DNA of 64,000 bases from Favolaschia claudopus (Eukaryota > Basidiomycota > Agaricomycetes > Agaricales > Mycenaceae): the NCBI GenBank assembly GCA_037176885.1, contig JAWWNJ010000048.1, positions 992,001 to 1,056,000 on the forward strand, written 5' to 3'. Made by a program: the position numbers and the translations under genes. Positions 34,524 through 45,149 of this stretch are shown piece after piece. The notes under the pieces are model-generated. The model searched no databases. It saw nothing but the letters and a program-made list of their open reading frames with translations, and had not been told where the DNA came from. Within the stretch, counting starts at the first letter, position 1. Every line of letters starts with the position of its first letter.

Positions 34524-35141
34524 ATGTCTTTTGACGACTCATTTGCTGAATCTGCACGTCGCCTCATTGAGCAGTCAAAGCTCAGCATGGACCTGCAGCA
34601 ACTATTGCCTTACAATGGCCCTCTTGTGCGTCTCATCATACACGAGCAGCGCCAATTGGACCAGAGAATGAGTCGCATGGAGGTGGAAGGGGTTACAAGT
34701 GCAGACCACCCGCGCTTCCCAACACTCTTGATCCTTGCGCGGGTGGTTCAACAGAACAAACGCTGCCTTCTGGCGTACCACAACCAGCGACTTAAAGTCA
34801 TCCAAACCGAATATTGGGCAGCAGCTGGTTCTGTACCACATGTCCTCGAAAAACTACGTCGTGACATGTCTCAAGACGAAATCTCATTCCTTCGTGGTTA
34901 CCACGACTCAGTGCTCGAATACCGCCAACAGCTTGCAGCGGACGACATCCTCGACTTGGCACTTGGCATGGAAAAACCGCCGCGGGAGTCTGCCTTTGTC
35001 ACGGTGGAGGCAGTGGTCAGTCTCAATGGGCCGGTCTGCACAGAATCGGGTGTGGTGGATTTTTTACCGGGGACACGTTATATTGTGCGCAAGTGTGAAG
35101 TTGAACATCTTATTCTACAAGGCTATCTGCGAGAAATTTGA
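34524..35141 (+). CDS. GINS complex subunit Psf1-like protein
   Basis: One exon of 205 codons starting 55 bp after the left satellite array. The N-terminal A domain is helical and contains the family signature NKRCLLAYHNQRL, then YWAAAGSVPHVL and SQDEISFLRGYHDSVLEYRQQL. The short C-terminal B domain ends RYIVRKCEVEHLILQGYLREI (21 residues from R to I overlap the usual end of Psf1). Psf1 is a subunit of the heterotetrameric GINS complex that, with Cdc45 and Mcm2-7, forms the eukaryotic replicative helicase. Length matches Psf1 (about 200 residues). Several positions look divergent and the gene sits inside a putative transposon, so it may be a captured paralogue rather than the essential host copy. 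It converges on the exonuclease gene with 43 bp between stops. Confidence 0.85.
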   Translation: MSFDDSFAESARRLIEQSKLSMDLQQLLPYNGPLVRLIIHEQRQLDQRMSRMEVEGVTSADHPRFPTLLILARVVQQNKRCLLAYHNQRLKVIQTEYWAAAGSVPHVLEKLRRDMSQDEISFLRGYHDSVLEYRQQLAADDILDLALGMEKPPRESAFVTVEAVVSLNGPVCTESGVVDFLPGTRYIVRKCEVEHLILQGYLREI

Positions 35142-35184
35142 ATACATTGCGCTCAGCTTACTACAAGTACTGCTAGTCCGTACT

Positions 35185-36214
35185 TCATTCTCTCATGAAA
35201 CCTCGGAAGAAACCAGCAGACGACCACCATGGACAGTAAGGAGTCCACAATTGATTGTGTTGCCCCTCCATCACACGCCGACGGTACACAACGTCGAAGC
35301 AGTACCAAGACCTTTCGACTAAAGCCCCACGAGCAGCGACAAACCCTTGCAAAACATTGTATGCAGCCAGAGTTGCATGAGCGTCACATGCAGCATCTAC
35401 CACAAGAAAGAATACATTCAAACACGTCTAGGATCAGAGAAAGAATATGACATACATGTTTTTTGTGATTCGCTTAGGGGAATCGCTTTCCAATCCGATC
35501 TCCGCTCTCCCTTCTCCAACTTGAACCCTAGGGTATGCTCAACAATGTCGCTCAGAGACGGTTCATGGAGGTAAGGGATATTCCCGGCTATTTCTGTTGG
35601 ATATGCTAGTCTCGCAAGCAAGCCGAGAGAAAGAGCGCTGTTGAGATGAACACGAAAGTCATCCCACAGGCGTATCCCATCGGCTGTTACATATGGTTAA
35701 AACAGATGTATTCAATCGGTGCAAACCCGAACTCACAGAATATACCTGCAGAGACTTTAGTGATGGTCGTACTCTGACAGATTCGGCGCAACTCTTCAGG
35801 CATAGCTGTTGGGCTCGTACGTCAGCAAAGACAAATGTAGTATAATTTACGGTGCATACCTTTCATCACATTCAGATTGATGACCAGAACAGTCCCATCC
35901 ACTGATCCAATTTGCACCAGACAGGTCTCGACATCGTCCCAATCGATGGTGAAGTTGTGACTGAGAACATCGCGGACCTGGTTGTTTAGTCGAACCTTCT
36001 TTTCAGACTTGCTCAGTGGTGGGCGATTGACTCGACAACCCTCCATATCGAATGCGATGATAGCACCATCTGTGATTGCGCGAAGACGGTGATTCGTCTC
36101 GCCCAGCTCTTCAAGGTACAGGAAAACAGGGGCTGGATATGGTGAGAGTGCAGGAGCCCCAGGAACAGGCAAATGTGTGGAGGGGATGGCGGGGTGCACA
36201 GATTGAGAGAGCAT
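35185..36214 (-). CDS. DEDDy 3'-5' exonuclease domain protein
   Basis: Four exons, 36214-35860, 35805-35746, 35683-35456 and 35396-35185, total 855 nt (284 residues). The RNase H-like fold of the DNA_pol_A_exo1 family is shown by exo I with Asp and Glu (IIAFDMEG), exo II Asp (ADGIRLWDDF) and exo III YxxxD (YAACDA). The stretch CLVQIGSVDGTVLVIN forms the central strands. All four DEDD acidic residues and the tyrosine are present, predicting active metal-dependent 3'-5' exonuclease on DNA or RNA. There is no helicase or RQC domain, so it resembles stand-alone fungal exonucleases rather than WRN. It is divergent from the gene at 36383 and lies inside the proposed mobile element. Confidence 0.87.
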
Positions 36215-36382
36215 TGGCGACGGTGAAAAGAGGAAGGTAATCGATCTTGCGGTTTTGAAGTCACTTGACTGCTTCGTTAGGTGAGTTTTTCTGCGGTAGG
36301 ATTCAGCCGCAGATACCTAAACTGGAATTTTGACTTGACAAAGCTTTGGATTCAGCCCGCTGAATTGATACTCTCTGCAACC
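36215..36382. promoter_or_regulatory. Bidirectional promoter of exonuclease and unknown gene
   Basis: 168 bp separate two divergent start codons (36214 minus, 36383 plus), so the two genes probably share regulatory sequence. No canonical TATA box is visible. Confidence 0.5.
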
Positions 36383-38605
36383 ATGTCGTTCAGCAGCTCC
36401 CCCCCGCTGTCGCCCATTCCAGAGGAGAAGCTGGCTTTAGGTAGGTTATTAGTACTTAACAGCGGAAGCTTCTCAATCTGTGAGCAGAAGTCGCTCGTTG
36501 CCAAGAGGAGGTCGCTAGCGCTCAGGCCAATCTCGAGGCTAAAAAATTGGCTAGTCAACGTGCAGTAGCTGGCAGTAAGCTTTATACTGCCTTACATGTC
36601 CAGGAAATAATTACGTTGTGTAGAGAAAAGGACCGCGGCGCAAGCTGTCAAGAAAGCAGAGAAGAAGCACGAACAGACTGTAGCAACTCTATCTGTTGCA
36701 CAGGCGGCTTTGAAAGCCTATGAGGCAGCCGAGGCCCTGCACAAGAAAGAGACAGCACATGTTCCTGAGGGCCAGTTTATGCCCAATGACGCTGACGAGG
36801 CGGCAGTGGAGGCCAAGCGCAAGGCAGCAGCAGCAGCTAAGCCACCGATTGTTGAGGGAGAGGTTGCGCTTGACAATGATGAGGCGACTGCAGAGGTCAA
36901 GCGCAAGGACGCAGCAGCGTCAAAGCCGCTGGTTGTTGAGGGAAAGATTGTGCTCGATGACGGTGAGGCAACTTTGGAGGCCAAGCACAAGGCGGCAATG
37001 GCAGTGGAGCCGCCAGTTGTTGAGGGAGAGGTTGTGCCGCCACGGGATGATAGCGAGGCAGACAGACAGAAGCACAAAGGAAAGTCCTCCAGGGGCAAGG
37101 CGGCAGAGGAGACAGCGACAAGTGAAAAATCTGGGAAGAGAAAGAGGGAGACAAAAGCGAAGGGTCAGTGTTTGCGTATACTATGAGCCATAATCAGCAA
37201 CTCACAGAATTCTCAGCAAAGCCCAAGGAGCGCACACTACAACAGATCAATGACTCTGCTGAATCGGTAGATGAAGACGATGCTGCCCATCGTAAACGCG
37301 TAAAGATTCCAAAATACACTCCAGCAGACGTCGAGCATCTAGAACAATTACTTGATGCCCTCATCAATACCGTCGGCACCACGAAGTTGACTGCGGAGGG
37401 TAAACAAACCATGGATGACCGACGAAGGGAAATCGAGACTCAGCTCATCAGAGTCAGAGCAGAGCTTGCTGACCCAACTTATGGTTAGATCCTCATGTGC
37501 TGTGATCAAGTATTACAAACTCACCGCATCCAGATTATATTTCGCCCGACTCAGACGACTTGAGCTCAGACGATAATAAATCCAGCGATACTGGCGAAGA
37601 CGGGGATACTACTGATGATGGAGAGAAACCCCAAGCGAAAGGCAAGACAACTGGGAAGGGTGCAGGACAGACGGCTGGTGCAAAGAGAGCTGGTGCGAAG
37701 GTCGCTGTTCCCAAGGTGGCTGGTACGAAGGGGAAAGCAAAGGGTGATGCCAAAGACGATGACAAGCCCCGGGGTGACAAGGATGGGAAGGGTTCCGGCA
37801 AGCACGATATTGAGTACACCTGGTGGAACTCCTTCACGCCTGACGCGGAACATGACCAGGACACGTATCCAGATGGTCCCGAAAAATGGAGGGAGGATGT
37901 CACCGGTATATTTTCTTACGTCGTCCGATGCTGCTGCTGATAAATTAAACAGATGCCTGCGAGAAAGCGGTTTTCAAGTACCTAAACAATAACAAGCGCA
38001 AGTCGTACATAATCCCTGCTGTTTATCGCAGGCTCATGCGAAAGGTCGCCGAGGTAGCCCCCGAATGCGCAACCTCAAGCAAGGAGTTGGCAATCCACAT
38101 CCTCACGTTGAAGAGCGGGATGACGACTTGCCGCTTCCATGACGAGAAGGGTGATACAAAGGCAGGGAAAAGTGTTGACGGACCCACAGAATCTAAGTTT
38201 ACGCTCGTTGGCGTGCCATACTCCAAGGGTATCTCAATGCCAGCGGGTTTCTTCGAGTGCGGCTGCGCCGAACAGGATGCACTGTTTGACTTGATGTGGT
38301 TCAAGACCTGGAAGCTCAAGTCAGCCAACCCAGCGCTGACAGAGGTAGAGGACATGAAGAACGATTGCCTTGGATCCCGTCACCGCACATTGTTTGCCCA
38401 AATGCACGAGCATAGCACCTTGCTCGACGTCGAGGACTATTACACAAAGGAGTATGATTTCGCAACGGCGGAACACCAGACTCGTCTTCGTATTCTTCAG
38501 CTTGAGCGCCTCGTTGGAGAGCTGAACAGGTTGGACGGTTCTAATTTTCAATACCGAGCTGTGAGGGAGCGGAAGGTGGCCAAAACCGCACCCATGCAGG
38601 AGTAG
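36383..38605 (+). CDS. Unknown element-borne protein with 41-aa repeats
   Basis: Six exons: 36383-36440, 36488-36574, 36624-37163, 37208-37483, 37534-37905 and 37953-38605, total 1986 nt (661 residues). Residues 10-80 are coiled-coil. About residues 100-200 hold three units of roughly 41 residues, each with an EAKRKAAAA-like segment, a KPPIVEGEV-like segment and an acidic spacer. Then follow a Lys/Arg-rich basic segment, an acidic Ser/Asp stretch and a second Lys/Gly-rich segment (KGKAKGDAK type). The C-terminal 250 residues begin TWWNSFTPDAEHDQDTYPDG and look globular, ending in a helical part. I recognise no family. Charged repeats and basic tracts suggest nucleic-acid or chromatin binding (inference). 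Its position next to the exonuclease suggests a joint role. Confidence 0.75.
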
Positions 38606-40012
38606 CTACGATATGCTGCCTATCCATCGAATAATTAGCCACTGCTAAATCAGATGTCGACTTTTGCTTCATACCTTGTGAAGCTTCCTAGCATAGCTTA
38701 CTGTCTAAGCAGCCACCGAACCACTCACCTCCCTGCCAGCACACACGTTGCGCGAGGGTAAAATGCTTCCGCGGGAACAAGCAGATCGACATGTCAAAAC
38801 TTCGTGGGAAGCAGCTATGACATCATAAATATAATGCACATCGTAACATTTGTACGGACTTTTACTTGCTCAGAGATTCCAGCACCAGCTCTGAGTTACT
38901 ATAGTGTCTCAATATGTTTATAAGGAATAGCTCTATGTACTTTTCACCGTTCAATGCTTTATTATACTTGAAAAATGAGAGCATCAATGGTAGAAATGTC
39001 GACATTATTTACTGCATGTACACCAGCTTTCTAGGAAATTTGGCTCCATGGAATAGCTTGTGTTTTGCTGTAGATTTTACTTCTCAACTCAAATTTTTTT
39101 AAATACTCATGGTTCAAGCTATTCAATTCGCCGTTGTTCACTTTTACCATCAAAAATGTTCGTAAAGTTGCACAACGGCGATTTTATCTCACTCAAGACC
39201 TAAGGTAGGGCCCTCATTTTTGTTTAGTGCCTTTCTACAACAAATGCAAGATAATCTATGAAGCTAGATTATTTTTACAGGGTTTGATTCAAGCTCTAGA
39301 GGATTTTCAAAGGTTCCCATCAATTTCGTTCCAAAAAGGGCAGATCAAGTCACATCGTCAGTAACACTTGCACGTCATCACACATTCCTACCCAGCGACC
39401 CGCAGGTCAATCTCACTGCCAACTCCAGAGGGCACCTTCGGCCCACTCAGTGCTCAAACTTGCGGACTTAACAAGAACGAACACAATTTCTCGAGCAGCT
39501 GGATGTATGTGCAGGTATCAAGGGCAGTCGGATCCTCCCGCTAATTGTACCTGCAGCTGGCTCCTCCCGCACAGAACTGCATGACCGTTGCAGGTGTATC
39601 ATGCCGCTGCGACACCGCTCCCAAGGATCTGACTGCAGGGCTGAGTGGTTTCATGTGTCCCGAACTCGTTGTGGACAAATCACGAACTCGTTGCGCATGC
39701 CATCCAAAATCTTTTGCTCTACTACTTGACTCACCACACATTTTTGAGGATTCTGAATTGTAGGTTGTGTTTCTGTGATGCTTAGTTGCCTTCTAGATTT
39801 TTCCGGTGAATTCAGGTGATATCTAAATTTTATAATCTTCGTCACATTTCATCTCGAGTCCAGGTTAGGATTCACTAGTGATTTCTGTCCTAAACCACTA
39901 TCATCACGGATTCAAAACATTCGACCTATTGAAATTCTGTTATATTTTGATAGGTAATGCTCTTAAGACTCTCTCTAGCTAAGATTCAGGCTCAAATACG
40001 TTCAGGGTCGGT
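38606..40012. other. Gene-free stretch inside the proposed element
   Basis: About 1.4 kb. The part 38880-39340 is AT-rich with no supported ORF. At 39520-39680 there is a GC-rich patch with repeated CTGCAG and TCCTCCCGC motifs, like degenerate monomers of the flanking arrays but not at 67-bp spacing. It could be an internal element boundary. Confidence 0.5.
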
Positions 40013-40622
40013 ATGGAGGTTGACGAAGACGATGAACTTGCACAAATCAAAGCTAGATACGCTGCAGATTCCCATCGTCGAGCGGCCGAGGTCTATCGCT
40101 GGAGGTATGTTCTAAATTGAACATCTAAGCACATGAATGTCATAGCTTTCGAGGAACGAAGATCTAGAAAGGGAGAAGGCTCGGAAACGGATGGCTGCGT
40201 ACATGCATCCAAACTACTTGATTCAAATTACTCACTATATTTCCAGGCGTCGTGAACGGCTACGAGCAACAGACAATGAATGGGAAGTATACCGGGAACG
40301 CTGCAAGGCTTCAGACCGCAAGTATCGAGCCAGGTGAGGGATTTCTAGCGGTAACTATCTAACCTATCTTAATAAATCTTTCAGAAATTCAGCCAAGATT
40401 GCGACGAAGGCAAAATTGCGCCGCATTGAGTATGTTTATACTATCTATCCCTTGGCTACCACGAGCTAACTACTTCTAATTCAAAGGGCAAGCATCGAGA
40501 AGCATGGATTCGCTAAATCGAATGAGTTGTACAATCAAAGGGAAGATGCACGCAGAGGGAAGAAAGAATACATAGCCAAAACGCTCCAAAACTCACACTC
40601 CTCACGAAAGCGGGCCGTTTGA
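40013..40622 (+). CDS. Small basic coiled-coil protein
   Basis: Five exons, 40013-40104, 40154-40198, 40247-40333, 40385-40429 and 40487-40622, total 405 nt (134 residues). An acidic start (MEVDEDDELAQIK) is followed by an Arg/Glu/Lys-rich, almost wholly helical chain, for example EDLEREKARKRM and RRERLRATDNEWEVYRER. No domain is recognised. Exons are as small as 45 nt. Its position between two other element genes suggests it belongs to the mobile unit. Acceptor choice for exon 2 (TTTCGAG) was forced by an in-frame stop at the alternative. Confidence 0.6.
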
Positions 40623-40713
40623 GCTTTCAAATGTTTAGCTAGTAGTAATTCATTGCATAGTGCGGTAGCGAATGAAACATATGTTATCGTCCTATCTGAC
40701 AACCCACACATCT

Positions 40714-41878
40714 CTATGCCACACGAGTCTTCTTCTGAGCGACCCGCAATTGAGCTTTAAGTGCCTGGACCTCCAGCCGCTTGGCTTCCAACTCCTCCGC
40801 TTGAAGCTGCATTGTTTCCTCTGTGGTGTCGGCCCGACGAAGAGCATCACGTTCAGCTTCTTGTGCAGCGACTAGCGCTTCGGTGGCGCGTTTCTTGTCG
40901 TCTTCAGCAGAAAGCAGCCGTTTGTGCATTTCTTTACTGTCTTCGTTGCGTGAGGCGATGAGACTGGCAAAAAGTTTATTGAAGTGGTTTGTGATTTGTT
41001 CGGTGTCTTGCTTTCCCTCTTTCAGCAATCGGGGGGAGGCGTAATGTAAGAATGGGCCTTGAGCAAACAGATGTTGTGCCGTGAAGTGCAGCCAACATCC
41101 AGTTTCGATTGACATGCGCTCACACTGCGATTGATGAGAAACAGCCGCGTTCTATAACAAAGTCGGCACACACCCTTTCAATGATTTCCATCGCACATCG
41201 CAAAAATCGAGCACTTGCTTCTGCTTGAGCGGCGATAGGGTCACGCAGAGCTTTCGAACGTATTATTTCTATTGAAAAAAGACGTTCACTAGCACCAAAT
41301 GAGAATCATAGCCAACATACCAATTTTTTTTCCACCTCGCATGGCCCCTTGCACCTTTCCGTGAATCGCATTTGTCTTGGTAACTCGGATGCGGGCAGGG
41401 CGATTCCCTGAAATGGATGATGTATCCTTTTCGCTGCTACTAGCTACCTCTTCGCCGGCAGTTGAGCTCGAAGACATGACGTCTGGAGCCGTGGTAGCAC
41501 CGGCCAAGGTGTTGGCACTGTTGTGGATGAGTAGAACGGGGTCTATGTGCTGGGCGCTCGGGATTGGCCGGTTGGGCAAAGAGACGGCATAGCGTGGAGT
41601 AGGACTGGTCCACGCAACATAGGGGTGCGCAGGGTTCCCCTGAGGCGTAGTCGGATACATGGGCCAATATTGCAAGGCATTTGCCGCAGATGCCAGCTGA
41701 AATGTGCTGGAGACGCATAGAACGGATTCACTTCAAAAGGACTCACCTCCTGATGAGCATTCCTTTGCTGCTTGAGATACTCTCGACCTTCAGGAGTATG
41801 AGCACATTGTGAGGTTTTTGTTGGTACTGGACATTGGGGGCAATTGCGCTCGACGTCTTGTTCGTCGTGTCGTGGCAT
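40714..41878 (-). CDS. Coiled-coil protein divergent from the KDZ transposase
   Basis: Four exons, 41878-41747, 41696-41321, 41268-41174 and 41124-40714, total 1014 nt (337 residues). The N-terminus has a CPQCPVPTKTSQCAHTPEG cluster of Cys/His that might bind zinc. The middle (about 50-165) is Pro/Ser/Thr-rich. Residues 170-215 include IRSKALRDPIAAQAEASARF. The last 90 residues are a strong coiled-coil (DDKKRATEALVAAQEAERDAL). No known family. Its start codon is 100 bp from that of the KDZ transposase gene on the opposite strand, so it is probably an accessory protein of the same element. Confidence 0.7.
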
Positions 41879-41977
41879 AGGTAGCAGCCCAACTCGGCAT
41901 CTATTGGCAATTGCGTGACATTTGTGAGCGGAGGAGAAGGACTGCAGAGCGCGGCGAGATCTACCTGCACTAGCTTC
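41879..41977. promoter_or_regulatory. Bidirectional promoter of the transposase and accessory gene
   Basis: Only 99 bp separate the divergent start codons at 41878 (minus) and 41978 (plus), implying shared control. Confidence 0.5.
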
Positions 41978-44900
41978 ATGACCATGGACAACGATGACAC
42001 GCCCTATATTACCTTGGAGACCCCGCCTCCATCCCCTCCTGCTCCAATCCACTTGCAAAGCAGCACTCCGCAATCGGCAGTCCCGCTCTCCATTGTAACT
42101 CCGACACGAAAACGGCGCAACAATGAGAATACAACAAGGCGTCAGCGTAAGAAAGTGCCTCAAGTTGAAGAACTGCCTATACATGAGGAGATGCCCGAGT
42201 GGGATTCAGCAGCTGCTGAGTTGGCAGCTGGCAGTGAACCTATGTGGAATAGCCCCGAGCGACGAATACAAAGAGCGGATGACGAGGACAGTGCTGGAGT
42301 GGTCGAAGGTGAAGGATACACAGAATACTGTGAGAGCATCCAGGAAGAAGCCGGTGCATTTTACCAGATTGGAACCGATCTTTTCGTGGTGAATGGTTGG
42401 GATACACAAAGAAAGGTTTCGAAGGCAAGATATATTGATTTATCACATACCGCTTCTTTCTAACTCAATTCTGCGACGCAGACTTCTTGGTACCACCTAC
42501 AACGCTCAACCATCGGGGACGTACTCGTGACTGCCTGCCAATGCCCTCTCAGTCGACCAGATAAACCGTGTGTTCATCAACGGTTTCTGACTGAATACGG
42601 CGAAGAAATGTTTCCATTCGATCCATCTATGGCGAAGTCAAATGGTTAGCCTTCAGCTTGCTATCGTCAATCTATCTAGCATTAAACAATTGTGTGCTTA
42701 CTAGAAGAGAATCGTGCTATATTATTCTCGCGCACGGAGGTGCAAGACGGAGTTTTTCTCAACCACTTCTCCACCCTTTCCCCAAATTCTCGATCACTGG
42801 CAGGGCGGGTGATTGTCGTCCACACAGGGGAAGACATCGGGAGCGGAGAATGGGTCTGTGGGAAGGATACAACCGACCGTGGATGCTCGCATATCAACCA
42901 GAGCCGGAATCTACTGCAACAACTCATTCATGTTGATCCAATGGCTTCACACCAATACGTTGATAACGGGTCTACTATTGATTACCTAGGTATGATTGTT
43001 GCCGACTATAGCTGACGCTTCCTGATTGAACCTGTTCGCAGTGCCTCGACAACGACGTGCTCCAGTCGAACAGAAGTCTGTGTCTTATCTACCTGTCTCT
43101 GCACCACCGTGGGCAGTTCTACCGTCAGACCCGCACCTTTATGAGCGAGCACCAGCATTGGAGGAAGCACCAGACACTCTGCGTCTGGACACGACGTCTT
43201 CTTGTTGTTGCACAGACCCACGACCGCTTTACAATCCAGCTGGCTCTACGGTCAAGATGACTTGCACCGTGTATGGCTTATTCCGTGCCTGGGAGACGCA
43301 AATTGAGCTACAACGATGCTCAAATACTCGCTGCCGCCATCGTTTCATTGGTCCTGATCCCCGGGAGCAGGGTATTTTCAATTACAACAATCGGCAATTA
43401 TTCTCGCATGATCTTTTGGACGAGTATACTGCAGCTTATACATCATCTGAGACTCCTTTCTCTGCGTGGGTCATCGTTGTCTCTAGGCGCTACGCTCTTC
43501 ATCTCGGTGGCACAGAGCATCCATTTGTGACAGCGAATGTCTTCCGCAGCGTGTGGTTTGGCTACGTGAAACTGCAGTACCTGGAGGGAAGCATGAGATG
43601 TCCTCGCTGTGGCCCTTCCCCAGAAAACACAATTTGGGACGGCGTGACGCTGGCGTTTAACCGAAAGCACTTGCTTCCCACTCTTGAACCCCCGACAACG
43701 TTGCAGCAGGACTCCATTGAGCGTACCACAACTCGATATGTCCCCGATCAGCAACTCATCAGTCGAAGCGTTAGGCGCCTTGTTCGCCTTGTCATCACTG
43801 GTACACCGCTGACACTACAAGGCATGAGAAATGCTGTAGCTGCTGCTTCATCGGTTACAGAGGAGGATGAGGAAGAGGATGACGACGATGACGATGCTGG
43901 GGACGATTCAGCAACACCGCGTAGGAGCAGGGCAGAGCGAGCCGCAGCAAAAGTCCAACGAGAAATGGCAGACCGGCTTGACGCGATCCTACCCGCCGTG
44001 GAGGGATTGACTCGTGCATGTTCTTCTCTGGGGGTTCTATTCAACACAAAGTTTGGGGAGGAATCTGTAATGCAAAACTCGCCAGCACCAGATGTGTACC
44101 GGCGCTTCTTTATACAGGTAAACATCGATTTGCCTTTACCGAAACCAGTCCTTACTCGTAATCCAGATATGTGCCGAGGAGTCAGTACTTCAAATGACTA
44201 CTAGACCTGCCCTGAACTCGTTGGAAGCCTTTGTCACCGTCCCAAATGCAAGAACTGCATCAGCTCTAGTCGAAATTCCTGCTTTACATGAACTATTAAC
44301 TCATGAAAGAGCTCATGGAGATAACTTTTCGGATACAACTCTGGGTGTCTGTCGTTGGATGTTGGAACGTGGTAGGGCCGTCTTAAATTCCTTGATTAAA
44401 GGCCCCGAGCCACCTAGGGTTAGCGAATTTGCTGTAGAGAAACCATGGACGGAGGTAAATGCTTGCATCTTCCTTCACTTACATTGATGCGATGAACTTT
44501 TCTCTTGCAGACAGGCTGTTGCTATGGCTTACCGAAAATCAGAGAACGGCCACGATATCCGAAGCTGAAGCATGATATCAACAACGAGGTCGGGGGCAAG
44601 CGAGGGGCCAAGTGCTCTAAATTCTACTCTCAGTACGGTGAACGACGACTCACGGGGGGCATTATGTGTGTTTGGTGCACCCATAGTATCTGCTATGGAT
44701 TCCACTGCATTCCTAAAGGAGAAGGGCGCAACGATGTGTTCTCTGCCTTGTTGACTAGGTGGGAGACAGCACCCAAGCGCGTCATTTACGATTTTGCATG
44801 TGCACTTGGACCATACTGCATGACTCGGGAGCCTGCATTTTTTGCTGATACTCAGTTTCTTATTGACGACTTTCATTCCGTTGGACATACTAAGTGCTCC

Positions 44901-45098
44901 CCTGCTGCATTCCTTAAAACTCACTGCAATGTCGACACTCGTCTCTCCTATATCAACTCAAGTGCGGGGGAATGTGGAAATAGTGGACTGGGTCGCATTC
45001 GGAAGTCTGTAAGTTACATGTCTCAAGAACGAGCTATCCTATATTCCAGAGTTTTTTTGTGTATTTGGAACCGGTTGCGAATGCGAAAAATGGATTGA
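41978..45098 (+). CDS. KDZ-family transposase with SWIM-like and CxC clusters
   Basis: Six exons, 41978-42415, 42482-42644, 42705-42989, 43042-44117, 44167-44454 and 44511-45098, total 2838 nt (945 residues). An acidic/basic N-terminus precedes a SWIM-like CxCx(n)CxH motif (ACQCPLSRPDKPCVHQ). A second Cys/His site follows (WVCGKDTTDRGCSH). Next is a CxC5/CxC6-like cluster (MTCTVYGLF, QRCSNTRCRHRF, GIFNYNNRQLFSH) with CPRCGPSPE. The catalytic part has RVIYDFACALGPYC, the KDZ Y-D-x-A-C signature, and LIDDFHSVGHTKCS. KDZ (Kyakuja-Dileera-Zisupton) DNA transposons are abundant in Basidiomycota. All signature acidic residues I can judge are kept and no stop interrupts the frame. It ends 50 bp before the right satellite array. 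Confidence 0.85.
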
Positions 45099-45149
45099 TG
45101 TGCATGATACCACACCGGCCAACACCTAAGTATTGTACAATGAGAAAGA

